Shown: piece after piece, positions 33,747-42,042 of the stretch
How positions within the stretch are numbered: the stretch's first letter is position 1
How the letters are laid out: every line of letters starts with the position of its first letter
DNA from: Bacillota bacterium
GTDB lineage: Bacteria > Bacillota > Clostridia > Acetivibrionales > DSM-1351
Assembly: GCA_023398105.1 (NCBI GenBank)
Contig: JAEWST010000004.1
Coordinates: forward strand, 1-42,042
Direction: 5' to 3'
DNA length: 42,042 nucleotides
Made by a program: the position numbers and the translations under genes
The notes under the pieces: generated by a model
Database searches by the model: none
What the model was told of the DNA's origin: nothing
What the model saw: the letters and a program-made list of their open reading frames with translations, nothing else

Positions 33747-34201
33747 ACATTTGTTACATTATTTTTGTCTGTCATTAAGTTCTTACTTTTTCTTTTATGG
33801 TTTCTTAGTATCCCCTTAATTATACTCAATTTCAACCTCCACATCCTCTCTGACCCTCTTCCAAATAATAGACATAAGAAATAGAACCCTTTAAAATTGA
33901 CTACTTTTGCTTTATCTAATATTATGTTGATTTTAATAGATAGTGTATACTCTGAGTTAAATAAGATCATTTTTCAATGGCTTTAAGGTATATCGTTATA
34001 CACTTTGAATTTATATATTTTCTTTTACGCTATCACAGAAGTCACCGTTTCATAATTTAATTAGGTAGTAAACTCAAAAAATTTTGCTTGTATTTAAAGT
34101 ATAAATTTATTATATTTTATAGTATAAACTAGAATGTACAGGGTAATATGGAATGTTATGGGGTGTAATAATTATCAGTCTAAGAAGGGGGTACGAATTA
34201 A

Positions 34202-34672
34202 GTGTTAAGCAAGTTTATGGACATAATCAAGCCTATTTTGGGTTCTTTAATTTTGCTATTATTTATTTTTATTGCTTCAACTTTTATATGGATTTTTATT
34301 TCCGATTTTATACTAAGAGATTTTTTTATAGTATTACAATTAATTTTTAAAAAAATTGGGATATATAGTACATTATTAGCGGGTATTATTGTTTCTATTT
34401 TTTATAATAGTTTTACTGCAGTTAAAGCTAAGAATAAAGAGATAGAAGAAAAGATCAGAAATCGTATAAATAGTTTGAAGGAAAACGGTAAGGATGTTGC
34501 CGTAAACATGAAGCAGGATGGTACTATTGGAATTATAGGAGTGCCAATTAATGCACCTCAGATTTACAATAATAGTGAAGTTTATTTAATGAATGAACTA
34601 ACTGGATTAGGGGTTTTAACAAAAGAGTCATGGGATGATGTTATTTCAGGAAAGGCGTATACAAAGTATTAA
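34202..34672 (+). CDS. Small membrane protein of unknown function
   Basis: The start is GTG at 34202, ten bases after AAGGGGG. The 156-residue protein has two hydrophobic helices (about 9-36 and 44-68) and a C-terminal ~85-residue soluble part beginning with a charged helix (KAKNKEIEEKIRNRINSLKE) and ending NELTGLGVLTKESWDDVISG. No family recognised. The 455 bp upstream (33747-34201) show no gene that I trust. Confidence 0.55.
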   Translation: MLSKFMDIIKPILGSLILLLFIFIASTFIWIFISDFILRDFFIVLQLIFKKIGIYSTLLAGIIVSIFYNSFTAVKAKNKEIEEKIRNRINSLKENGKDVAVNMKQDGTIGIIGVPINAPQIYNNSEVYLMNELTGLGVLTKESWDDVISGKAYTKY

Positions 34673-34730
34673 ATATGCATAATATTAATCCTATAAAAAC
34701 AGCACACACCCTTTTTGGTATCTGCTGTTT

Positions 34731-34973
34731 TTATAAATTTTCATCCATAAACTCTTTCATCTCAGAGGTGTCTTTAAATCCAAGTGAAACTGCAATGCTT
34801 TTGCCTGTACCAGTGGCAATTTGGTCTCGATCTTTATGGTAATCAAATTTGCAGGTACGCCATATTCCGTCCTTACCGATACCACCGTATATAAAGCTAC
34901 CCTTTTTGAGAGGCTTCATATTAAAGTAATTCAGAAGTTGTCTGATGTCTCCTTGAGTAAAACGTATTGGCAT
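34731..34973 (-). CDS. HicA-like toxin
   Basis: An 80-residue basic protein: RFTQGDIRQLLNYF, KKGSFIYGGIG, HKDRDQIATGTGKSIAVSLG. The KGS turn, His and GT elements follow the small dsRBD-like HicA layout, in which the toxin cleaves mRNA, but the spacing differs from the classical KGSHH form, so the assignment is moderate. It starts one base after the stop of the partner gene, as in a two-gene toxin-antitoxin operon. A short hairpin (AAAAACAGC / GCTGTTTTT, 34696-34736) overlaps its 3' end and could terminate it. Confidence 0.55.
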   Translation of the reverse strand: MPIRFTQGDIRQLLNYFNMKPLKKGSFIYGGIGKDGIWRTCKFDYHKDRDQIATGTGKSIAVSLGFKDTSEMKEFMDENL

Positions 34974-34974
34974 A

Positions 34975-35412
34975 TTATAATCCCAGCACTTTCTTGAGTT
35001 TTTCCCTGTCGCCAGAGCAACGAATTACCTTCAACATATAGCCCTGTTTAGTAATGTCCTCAACTTTTGAAAACATATCAATCTGTTCAACGTATATATC
35101 TGCATATTCCATAATACTGTTTAGCAGGTCTTCGGTGGCTTCGGCTTTTGTACTGCCTTCACCATATATATTAATGTTATCGGCTGAGACAGTATAAACT
35201 CCCAATTCTTCGTCAAAGTCCTCTGTAATGTGGAATTGAAGCGAGTCGAAAAGAAAATCCACGATTCTTTTGCTTAAATGAGAAACTTCACCTACTTTAC
35301 CCATAGCGTTATAGGTTATTACCTCTATGCCGTTTAATGCTTTATCGTTAATGTCAGAATAGAACCTTTTAGTATCTCGAATATTGAATTTATTCTGAAG
35401 TGTAGCCTCCAT
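34975..35412 (-). CDS. HicB-like antitoxin
   Basis: I choose the ATG at 35412 (145 residues, MEATLQNKF), with AAAGGGG eight bases upstream; the frame is open to 35454, and a GTG at 35445 is possible but would leave almost no leader given the promoter. The segment YTVSADNINIYGEGSTKAEA plus the following helix resembles HicB (pattern Y-v-x-D-x-x-x-x-G-x-G-x-T-x-x-E-A). The rest, including MLKVIRCSGDREKLKKVLG, is not a known DNA-binding domain to my eye. Its promoter overlaps three 9-bp repeats, implying autoregulation. Confidence 0.55.
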   Translation of the reverse strand: MEATLQNKFNIRDTKRFYSDINDKALNGIEVITYNAMGKVGEVSHLSKRIVDFLFDSLQFHITEDFDEELGVYTVSADNINIYGEGSTKAEATEDLLNSIMEYADIYVEQIDMFSKVEDITKQGYMLKVIRCSGDREKLKKVLGL

Positions 35413-35462
35413 TTTTTCAACCCCTTTGCGCTCAAGTTTAGACACAATTATCATCTCCCTAT

Positions 35463-35491
35463 ATTATATAAGATTTAATGGCTGTGGTCAA
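35463..35491 (-). promoter_or_regulatory. Near-consensus promoter of the HicAB-like operon
   Basis: On the minus strand: TTGACC (35491-35486), 17-bp spacer, TATAAT (35468-35463). Confidence 0.75.
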
Positions 35492-35519
35492 TGTGGTCAC
35501 AGTGGTTATTGTAGCCATT
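35477..35519. promoter_or_regulatory. Triple 9-bp repeat operator inside an inverted repeat
   Basis: TGTGGTCAA (35483), TGTGGTCAC (35492) and AGTGGTTAT (35501) are back-to-back 9-bp repeats covering the -35 box, enclosed by AATGGCT (35477-35483) and AGCCATT (35513-35519). Confidence 0.6.
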
Positions 35520-35591
35520 CTAATATATAATATTCAAATGAGATAAAAATAAGTGCTCTCTAAGAAATTTCTTTTAGGAAATGTGGACATA

Positions 35592-35806
35592 TCAAAAGTT
35601 TTCAATACAATAAACAGGATATTCCTCCACCTTTTCAAAACCCAATTTATTAGCAACTTTTGGGATGGCATATTATCAACAGTAGTTTCCCATATTGGCA
35701 AAAAGCCTTTTTTAAGTTGATTAATAATTAAATAATAAGAAATAATTGTTCCATATCCTTTGTTTCTTTCACTATTGCTAAAAGTATCAAGGTCTATAAA
35801 ATATTG
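35592..35806 (-). pseudogene. GNAT acetyltransferase remnant
   Basis: The minus strand encodes the C-terminal half of a GNAT protein: RNKGYGTIISYYLIINQL (the acetyl-CoA loop R/N-x-G-x-G/Y), LPIWETTVDNMPSQK, then, after a one-base loss, VANKLGFEKVEEYPVYCIENF and TGA. The N-terminal half is missing. It is a dead fragment upstream of the HicAB-like promoter. Confidence 0.65.
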
Positions 35807-35970
35807 TTTTTTATATTAAAAATAAGGTTAAGAGTTGACTAACAAAAAGAAAGATATCAACAAAACTACAAAATATTGCACTTTTCCAACAAAATTCCTT
35901 ACCTTTTATTATTCCTATATATGGTATTATGTAATGAAATGGGTAATAAATTTCAGGGGGGAATTAGTTA

Positions 35971-37167
35971 ATGTTTAAAATTTTATTAAATTCAAGAAAA
36001 AACATTACATATCATAGAAATAAACTTTGTAAAGTACTTGTATTCTTATTAATTTTCTCAACAATTTCCTTATCAGGGTGTTCTTTAGTGCCAAAAGAAG
36101 AAGAGGTACTTGCTCCTGTATTAAAGCAACCGCCTAAAGTAGTCTATAACACTGTAGAAATTAAACCCACCACCTTTGAAAAAAAAATTGAGGCAACAGG
36201 AACTATGATTTCTACTAATCTGAAAGAATTAAGTTTTTCAAATTCTAGCGGTAGACTCAAGTCCATAAATGTGAATGTAGGTGACACTGTTAAAAAAGGT
36301 GATCTTTTAGCAGAACTTCTATCAGCAGATTTAGATACCCAGATAAAGGAGCAGGAACTTCTTTTAAATCAATCTAAATTAGAATTAGAAACTATAAAAT
36401 TAAATTTTCAGAAGGATAACAGCTTATTAAAAAAACAGCTAGATAGTTTAAAACAGAAGCTTGAAAAAATGAAAACTATCTCTGATGCATATTCAAAAGA
36501 AGAAATTAAAGACTTACAAGATCAGATTGAAGAAAAAGAAATTACATATAAAAATTCAGTAGACATACAAAATAATAATATTAAAGTGCAAGAAAACTCA
36601 ATTAAGTTGTGTCAGCTAAAGCTTGATACTCTTAAACAGAGTTTTGAAAATAGCAGGATTATTGCTCCAATTGATGGTGTTGTTAATTACATAACAGACA
36701 TACAGGAAGGAAGCAATATTGATGCATTTACAACGGTGGTTTGTCTTGCTGATCCTAAAGCCCTCCAAATATCAAGTACAGTTGGTACAGTAAGTCCATT
36801 TCTGCTTGGAATGAAAGTAGATGTAAAAATAAAAAATCTTGAGACAAAAGGCGAAGTTATTATGACTCCAGCAGAAGCCCCTTTAGATGCTAATGAATTC
36901 ACAAAATCTACAATTCGTGTAAAATTGGACAAACTCACTCCTGATATTGTAATCGGAGATTATGCTCAAATTACTCTCTTTCAAATGAAAAAAGAGAATG
37001 TCATTGTTATAGATACTAATTTGATTCGTATTGCAGGAGACAGAAGGTTTGTGAATGTTCTAGAAGATGGTGTAAAGAAAGAAAGGGACATTGAAATTGG
37101 TGCTCAAAACCAAACTCAAACATCAGTTGAAAAAGGCCTCTCAGTCGGTGACCTATTAATTAAATAG
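35971..37167 (+). CDS. Efflux adaptor lipoprotein (membrane fusion protein)
   Basis: A 398-residue HlyD/MacA-type adaptor. The N-terminus has a lipoprotein signal (VLVFLLIFSTISLSGC, lipid Cys37). A split biotinyl-lipoyl domain is seen (LKSINVNVGDTVKKGDLLAE and IIAPIDGVVNYITDIQEGS), separated by a long coiled-coil hairpin (about 122-225), followed by beta-barrel and membrane-proximal domains. CAGGGGGG precedes the ATG, and TGGTATTAT (35922-35930) upstream is a possible extended -10. It is the first gene of an operon with an FtsX-type permease and two ATPases, so it would connect the transporter to the wall side. The exported substrate is unknown. Confidence 0.92.
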   Translation: MFKILLNSRKNITYHRNKLCKVLVFLLIFSTISLSGCSLVPKEEEVLAPVLKQPPKVVYNTVEIKPTTFEKKIEATGTMISTNLKELSFSNSSGRLKSINVNVGDTVKKGDLLAELLSADLDTQIKEQELLLNQSKLELETIKLNFQKDNSLLKKQLDSLKQKLEKMKTISDAYSKEEIKDLQDQIEEKEITYKNSVDIQNNNIKVQENSIKLCQLKLDTLKQSFENSRIIAPIDGVVNYITDIQEGSNIDAFTTVVCLADPKALQISSTVGTVSPFLLGMKVDVKIKNLETKGEVIMTPAEAPLDANEFTKSTIRVKLDKLTPDIVIGDYAQITLFQMKKENVIVIDTNLIRIAGDRRFVNVLEDGVKKERDIEIGAQNQTQTSVEKGLSVGDLLIK

Positions 37168-37182
37168 TAAAGGGGTGTAATA

Positions 37183-40011
37183 ATGCTTTTAATAACTATA
37201 CGAAGAATGTTCAGTAACAAATGGATGCTTATTTGCACTCTTTTAGGTTCAATCATAACAGTTGCACTCCTTAGCAGTATTCCAACCTATACACAAGGTA
37301 TTATACAAAGAATGTTAATAAAGGATCTTGAGAATTCTCAGCAATTGACTGGTAAATTCCCCGGAGGATATCAGTTTAACTATGAAGGCTATTTTGTAAC
37401 TTCAGATAAGAATTCCTTTAAAACCTTCAAGTCGTATGATAAAGAAATTAAAAATGTTATTGCAAAAAGTTCTGGGATTCCAATTCTAACACAGGCTGTA
37501 TATGAAAATGCGGGTACATTTGCTATAAATAAACCTGAATCATCTAAAAAAGCAGTTTCAGCAAATCTTTGTTCACTACTAGATCTTGAAAAGCATATAA
37601 CAATTTTAAATGGTAAATTACCTTCAAAAACTGCAGAGAATGGCATCTATGAAGCTATATTATCTGAGCAGGCTATGCAAAAGCTTGACCTAACTCTCGG
37701 TAACACCTATGTGATTAAGGATACAAATTTTAATGCTCAGGTCAAAGAATATAAAATGAAAGTTGTTGGAATTTTCACCTATAAGACTCTAGATGATCCA
37801 TATTGGTATAGAGATATTAAAGAATTTGAAGGTACTGTTTTTATAAATCAGGATTTAATGAATAAATCAGTTTTTGGAAGTACTACGAAGGGGTTAAGCT
37901 CTGCTTCATGGTTTTTTGCATATGATTATCATCAAATCAAGGTTAAAAACCTTGATTCAATATTAGCCTCCTTTAAAAATAATGATGTTTGGACACTAAA
38001 GCATAACCTTAGTTTCAAGAGAACTCTTGACGACATAATAAAACAGAACCAACAAAAAATAAGTAGGCTTGAAGTTACTCTTGTAGTACTTGAAATACCA
38101 ATCTTAGTTATACTTGCTTTCTATTCTTTCATGATTTCAAAGTTAAAAATAGATTTTGAAAGTAATGAAATTGCAATTATTAAAAGCCGTGGCGGAAGTA
38201 GTATTCTTGTTTTTTGTACTTACCTAATAGAAAGCTCTATAATTGGTATAATTTCTATAATTATAGGTCCTATTATTGGACTATATTTTTGCAGAGTATT
38301 AGGATCATCTAACGGTTTTCTTGAATTTGTTCAACGTGGAGCATTACCTATACAACTAAATATGAGTACATATATTTATTCTATTGCGGCAGTACTCTTT
38401 ATATCTTGTTCAATGCTGATACCAGCCTTTATGGCTTCACGAACAAATATTGTATTATATAAGCAAAAAAATGCACGTCACAAGAAAACTCCTTTTTGGA
38501 AAAAGTACTTTGTGGATGTTGCTCTTATAGCATTAGCGGTTTATGGTCTATATAGCTATAAAAGGCAGCAACGTACTCTTCATACCTCTGGTATGGATGT
38601 AGCTGACATGGTTATAGATCCACTGTTATTTATTATTTCAGTTCTATTTATATTTGGTATGGCTTTACTGTTTCTAAGAGCCTTTCCGTATATAGTACAA
38701 TTTGTTTTTTGGTTAGGACGGAAATTATGGAATCCCGTTTTCTATGCATCCTTCATTCAGGTAGGAAGAACTTCTGGTTGGGAACAATTCACTATGATTT
38801 TTATAATTATGGCATTGTCGGTAGGAATATTCAGTTCAAATTCAGCACGAACTATAAATAAAAATATGGAAGATAAAGTCTACTATGAAGTGGGTGCAGA
38901 TACTGTTATTACGGGGCATTGGACAGATAATCAACCACCACCAATACCAGGCTTGATTGGTAGAGATCTTCGAAAAAAAGATCCAATGTATTATTATGAA
39001 CCCCCTTTTGAATTATACAAAGGCTTAGCTTCAGCCGAGTCAGTTACAAAAGTCCTTAATGAGAACCAAGGTTATGCCTATTATGGAGGGCAATTACTAA
39101 AACAAGTTTCGATAATGGGTATTATTCCTAATGAATTTGGTAAAACTGCTTGGTTCAGAAATGATCTTTTGCCATATCATTGGTATCAATATCTTAATCT
39201 TATGACTGATACAAATTCTGCCGTATTAGTTTCTAAAGCTTTTAGGGGAAAATTAGGTGCTAAGGAAGGAGATCGGATTGACCTTGCATGGGGTAAAGCT
39301 GGAAGTACTATAACTGCAACTATATTTGCTTTTATAGATTATTGGCCCACACTAAACCCTAATAAGAAAATAGGAAATGATCAGAATCCCTATTTTGTAG
39401 TTGCCAATCTTGATTATATGCAAAAAATGAATTTAGTAGAACCTTATCAGGTTTGGTTAAAAAAGAAACCTGGAGTAACATTCTATGATTTAAATAAAGA
39501 AATAAATGATAAGAAAATTAAAATAGATTCAATTAATGATTCTTCCCAAAAAGTGATTATTAAGAAGAATGACGCTTTGTTACAAGGTACAAATGGAGCG
39601 TTAACTCTTAGCTTTATTGCCACAATTATTATAACAATTTTAGGTTTCTTAATTTATTGGATATTATCAATAAAAAAGAGAATACTCCAATTTGGTATTT
39701 TTAGAGCAATTGGTCTTACCTTTAGAGAAGTAATTGGAATGATTGCTTGTGAACAGGTCTTAATTACAGGCAGCTCAATATTTGCGGGTATTGGACTAGG
39801 AAACTTAACAAGTAAGATTTTTGTACCTTTATTCCAAATGGTATATAGTTCTGAACAACAAGTTCCTCCGTTTAAAGTTATTTCTGATGTCAACGATTAT
39901 CTCCGTTTGTACGCTATTGTAGCAATGATGCTTGTTTTATGTTTCTTTATAATAGGCAGGCTGATATACAGGATCAATATAAGTCAGGCACTAAAATTAG
40001 GAGAGGATTAA
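37183..40011 (+). CDS. FtsX/MacB-type ABC transporter permease
   Basis: A 942-residue permease built as two FtsX-type modules. A first helix at about 12-34 is followed by a large ~250-residue extracellular domain, then helices near 300, 340 and 395; after a linker the pattern repeats, with a second extracellular domain (about 560-780) and terminal helices (GALTLSFIATIIITILGFLI onwards). The C-terminal FRAIGLTFREVIGMI is a conserved coupling element of this superfamily. Such permeases move lipids, peptides or antibiotics outward or transmit force, rather than import sugars. AGGGGTG precedes the ATG, 15 bp after the adaptor stop. Confidence 0.92.
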   Translation: MLLITIRRMFSNKWMLICTLLGSIITVALLSSIPTYTQGIIQRMLIKDLENSQQLTGKFPGGYQFNYEGYFVTSDKNSFKTFKSYDKEIKNVIAKSSGIPILTQAVYENAGTFAINKPESSKKAVSANLCSLLDLEKHITILNGKLPSKTAENGIYEAILSEQAMQKLDLTLGNTYVIKDTNFNAQVKEYKMKVVGIFTYKTLDDPYWYRDIKEFEGTVFINQDLMNKSVFGSTTKGLSSASWFFAYDYHQIKVKNLDSILASFKNNDVWTLKHNLSFKRTLDDIIKQNQQKISRLEVTLVVLEIPILVILAFYSFMISKLKIDFESNEIAIIKSRGGSSILVFCTYLIESSIIGIISIIIGPIIGLYFCRVLGSSNGFLEFVQRGALPIQLNMSTYIYSIAAVLFISCSMLIPAFMASRTNIVLYKQKNARHKKTPFWKKYFVDVALIALAVYGLYSYKRQQRTLHTSGMDVADMVIDPLLFIISVLFIFGMALLFLRAFPYIVQFVFWLGRKLWNPVFYASFIQVGRTSGWEQFTMIFIIMALSVGIFSSNSARTINKNMEDKVYYEVGADTVITGHWTDNQPPPIPGLIGRDLRKKDPMYYYEPPFELYKGLASAESVTKVLNENQGYAYYGGQLLKQVSIMGIIPNEFGKTAWFRNDLLPYHWYQYLNLMTDTNSAVLVSKAFRGKLGAKEGDRIDLAWGKAGSTITATIFAFIDYWPTLNPNKKIGNDQNPYFVVANLDYMQKMNLVEPYQVWLKKKPGVTFYDLNKEINDKKIKIDSINDSSQKVIIKKNDALLQGTNGALTLSFIATIIITILGFLIYWILSIKKRILQFGIFRAIGLTFREVIGMIACEQVLITGSSIFAGIGLGNLTSKIFVPLFQMVYSSEQQVPPFKVISDVNDYLRLYAIVAMMLVLCFFIIGRLIYRINISQALKLGED

Positions 40012-40015
40012 AACT

Positions 40016-40696
40016 ATGAGCTCTATTATTTCAGCACATAATGTCAGTAGGAAATTTCAATCTGGGAAGGATACAATATATGCCCTAAAGGGAATCAACA
40101 TGGAAGTTGAAAAAGGCAAGCTGACTATATTAAAGGGCCGCTCTGGTTCTGGAAAAACAACTCTTATGAATTTATATGGGGCACTAGACAAGCCAACGTC
40201 TGGGAATATCTTTTTGGATAATACAGATATAACGAAACTCTCTGAAAGACAATGTGATAAGTTAAGGAGAACCAATATTGGGTTTGTATTTCAATCAGTA
40301 GCCCTCATTTCTATGATGTCTGCATATGAAAATATTGAATTTGGGTTACGTGTTGCAGGATACGATGCAAGTAAAAGAAAAGCAAGAAGTGAAGAATGTC
40401 TGCATTTGGTGGGCTTAGGGAAGCGTATGCATCATAGACCAAATGAAATGTCAGGTGGGGAACAGCAAAGGGTAGCTGTCGCAAGGGCTATGGCTCATAA
40501 GCCTAAAATTGTTTTTGCAGATGAACCAACAGCAGAGCTTGATACACATATGGGACTTCAAATTGTTAAGCTTTTTAAGGAATTGGTTCTTTCTGAAGGA
40601 ATCACTGTTCTAATGACCACCCACGATGCTGGAATGATGGAAATTGCAGATAAAATCTTTACACTTGAGGATGGTGAAATTGTAGATGAGTGCTGA
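40016..40696 (+). CDS. ABC transporter ATP-binding protein (LolD/MacB class)
   Basis: A 226-residue ATPase starting four bases after the permease stop. Walker A is GRSGSGKTT (41-49), the Q loop is in FVFQSVALI, the signature is MSGGEQQRVAVARAM, Walker B is IVFADEPTAELD and the H-loop His is in TTHD. All catalytic elements are intact. The 3' end overlaps the next ATPase gene by 11 bp. With one double-module permease and two ATPases in the operon, the motor is probably a heterodimer of this protein and the next. Confidence 0.95.
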   Translation: MSSIISAHNVSRKFQSGKDTIYALKGINMEVEKGKLTILKGRSGSGKTTLMNLYGALDKPTSGNIFLDNTDITKLSERQCDKLRRTNIGFVFQSVALISMMSAYENIEFGLRVAGYDASKRKARSEECLHLVGLGKRMHHRPNEMSGGEQQRVAVARAMAHKPKIVFADEPTAELDTHMGLQIVKLFKELVLSEGITVLMTTHDAGMMEIADKIFTLEDGEIVDEC

Positions 40697-41588
40697 AGTA
40701 GAAAATAATATGGTTATTTGCGAGAATCTCGTTAAAATATATAAAACTAAGGAAATTGAGGTTGTAGCATTACAGGGTCTGGATTTGACGATAGAAAAAG
40801 GGGAAATGATGGCTATAATAGGCAATAGTGGTAGTGGTAAATCTACTCTGCTGAACATGCTTGGTGGTCTTGATCGTCCATCCGCTGGTAAACTTATTAT
40901 TGATGGAAAAGATCTTTTAAAATTTACTGACCAGCAAATGGTTAACTACAAGCTAGAAACTGTTGGCTTTGTATGGCAAAATAATGCCAGAAACCTTATT
41001 CCTTATTTAACTGCACTAGAAAATGTTGAACTTCCTCTTATAATAGCAAAGAAACCCCATGCAAGAGCTAGAGCCTTGGAAATTTTAGAGATGGTAGGAC
41101 TTTCTCATAGAAAGAATAATAAGCTAAATCAACTATCTGGCGGTGAGCAGCAGCGTATTGCAATTTCAATTGGCGTCGTAAACCATCCTAAAATACTTCT
41201 TGCAGATGAACCAACAGGTTCTGTAGACTCCAAAACTTCTAATATGATTCTGGACATTTTCAGAGAGTTCAATAAAGCTCTAGGTATCACAATAATTATT
41301 GTAACTCATGATAGACAGTTTTCAAAAAGGGTAGATAGGGTTGTTTCAATTCGAGATGGCAGAACAAGCAGCGAATTTGTACGAGCGAAATCCTACACTG
41401 AGGAATTAGAGGATAGTTTAAATTCTCAAATTAATGAGACTCATGTAGAACTTGCTGTTTTAGATAAGTCAGGAAGACTACAGATTCCAAAGGAATATAT
41501 TGAGTTGTTGGGGATGAATGGTAAAAATAAAATTAGATTTGAAACTGAGGGTAATAAAGTTATTCTTTTAAATCCTGATGATGTTTGA
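40686..41588 (+). CDS. ABC ATPase with C-terminal AbrB/SpoVT-like domain
   Basis: A 300-residue protein. Residues ~8-235 are a LolD/MacB-class ATPase: Walker A GNSGSGKST, signature LSGGEQQRIAISIGV, Walker B ILLADEPTGSVD, H-loop VTHD. After a short acidic linker, residues ~252-300 (VELAVLDKSGRLQIPKEYIE, then MNGKNKIRFETEGNKVILLNP) have the swapped-hairpin pattern of AbrB/MazE/SpoVT domains, with the D-x-x-G-R-x-x-I-P-x-E signature. ATPases of this class are usually ~225-250 residues, so the tail is an addition. It could dimerise the ATPase or bind DNA and report on transporter state; neither is shown. Confidence 0.88.
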   Translation: MSAEVENNMVICENLVKIYKTKEIEVVALQGLDLTIEKGEMMAIIGNSGSGKSTLLNMLGGLDRPSAGKLIIDGKDLLKFTDQQMVNYKLETVGFVWQNNARNLIPYLTALENVELPLIIAKKPHARARALEILEMVGLSHRKNNKLNQLSGGEQQRIAISIGVVNHPKILLADEPTGSVDSKTSNMILDIFREFNKALGITIIIVTHDRQFSKRVDRVVSIRDGRTSSEFVRAKSYTEELEDSLNSQINETHVELAVLDKSGRLQIPKEYIELLGMNGKNKIRFETEGNKVILLNPDDV

Positions 41589-41937
41589 TAAGGAAGTGTC
41601 TTGGCAAAATTCTTTACATGGAGTGTATGACCACTTGGATAAAGCCCAAACAAGTACAATTTCGAGCTTTTCCTTGTTGTCAACAAATACATTGCTAGAA
41701 AATTTTGTAGTAATAACTGATAATGCAGGTATTTGGGATTCACTTATATTAAAAAAATTTTCCACATATTAAAGTCTTCTCTATTCGCTATAGAAGTTCT
41801 AATGGTGATGGCAAGATACCCTTTATGCTGAATGATATACTAATGTTGTACCTTGCTCTTACTCCTTCAATATTGCTATATTTATGTGTTTTGCTTAAAC
41901 TTATAATAAGTTTTAAGTTTCCCCATTTTTAAAAACT
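41589..41937. other. Gene-poor spacer at the right end
   Basis: Overlapping short frames on both strands, none with recognisable features or a ribosome site. CTTAAACTTAT (41894-41904) and ATAAGTTTTAAG (41906-41917) form a near-perfect palindrome. Confidence 0.4.
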
Positions 41938-41943
41938 CAAATA

Positions 41944-42042
41944 CTAAGAAGCCGCTAGTTCAAAGTATTTGAAAAAATCTAGCTGTTGTGATTTGTCTTT
42001 TTTTCTGATAAAGGTTTGTATGCCAACTTTAGTTTTTGATAG
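41944..42042 (-). CDS. C-terminal end of an unidentified minus-strand ORF
   Basis: The minus strand is open from the window edge to TAG at 41946-41944, 32 codons ending LDFFKYFELAAS, with a basic stretch TFIRKKDKSQQ before it. A hairpin that overlaps the stop (CAAATACT 41938-41945 / AGTATTTG 41964-41971) and is followed on that strand by AGTTTTTAAAAA would be its terminator, which supports a real gene end. Too little is visible to identify it. Confidence 0.4.
   Translation of the reverse strand, partial: LSKTKVGIQTFIRKKDKSQQLDFFKYFELAAS

Noticed and set aside
33686..33970. 94-codon minus-strand frame
   Set aside because: It overlaps the terminator and 3' end of the coiled-coil gene, has no ribosome site and no recognisable motif.
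41578..41772. 64-codon plus-strand frame after the last ATPase
   Set aside because: It overlaps the ATPase stop, has no ribosome site, and an equally long frame lies on the opposite strand; neither looks like a protein family.
1..42042. CRISPR arrays, tRNA or rRNA genes
   Set aside because: No regularly spaced repeats, cloverleaf-like segments or rRNA sequence were found on reading the window.

Overview
The window is AT-rich, with strong AGGAGG-type ribosome sites and clostridial-type genes. The combination of a GTP-type PEP carboxykinase, a complete glucuronate/aldouronate pathway with a GH67 alpha-glucuronidase, and two AraC regulators suggests a plant-fibre-degrading anaerobic Firmicute of the Ruminiclostridium / Clostridium cellulolyticum kind. 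This assignment is inference from gene content; no rRNA or tRNA is present to anchor it.

Layout. 1-860: 3' end of GTP-PEP carboxykinase and its terminator. 1351-2790: a compact three-gene cassette of an ADP-ribosyltransferase-like protein, a small protein and a SecB-like chaperone, closed by its own terminator. It has the architecture of a CmdTAC-type toxin-antitoxin-chaperone phage-defence system and is the most exciting locus here. 2780-4013: gene remnants and a short-chain dehydrogenase. 4461-9744: a self-regulated TetR gene followed by a signalling cluster: a degraded CheA-CheB chimera, a PAS-PAS hybrid histidine kinase and a CheY-like receiver.

9823-27362: a hexuronate/aldouronate utilisation regulon. 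A cupin-AraC regulator diverges from uxaC, eda (fused to a VOC-like domain), kdgK, a cytosolic SGNH esterase, uxuB, uxuA and aguA. A membrane-anchored AraC sensor diverges from an LplB/YtcP/lipoprotein ABC importer that has no ATPase of its own. Together they would import methylglucuronic-acid-decorated xylo-oligosaccharides, remove acetyl and glucuronosyl groups in the cytosol, and take glucuronate through fructuronate, mannonate and KDG to KDPG and then pyruvate plus glyceraldehyde-3-phosphate.

27379-33133: a thioredoxin-domain (YyaL/DUF255) gene whose conserved N-terminus, including its CxxC, is encoded upstream of any normal start codon. Its first ~190 bp recur as three decayed direct copies, separated by small accessory genes (a small unknown gene, a Phd/RelB-RelE-Doc operon with a broken doc, an FG-GAP-like lipoprotein). 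One copy is split by a ~227-bp MITE-like inverted-repeat element with a 5-bp target duplication. 33491-35820: small unknown genes, a HicAB-like pair with a strong promoter overlapping three 9-bp tandem repeats, and a GNAT remnant. 35971-41588: an efflux-type operon (lipoprotein adaptor, FtsX-type permease, two ATPases), the last ATPase fused to an AbrB-like domain. The right edge holds the tail of an unidentified minus-strand ORF.
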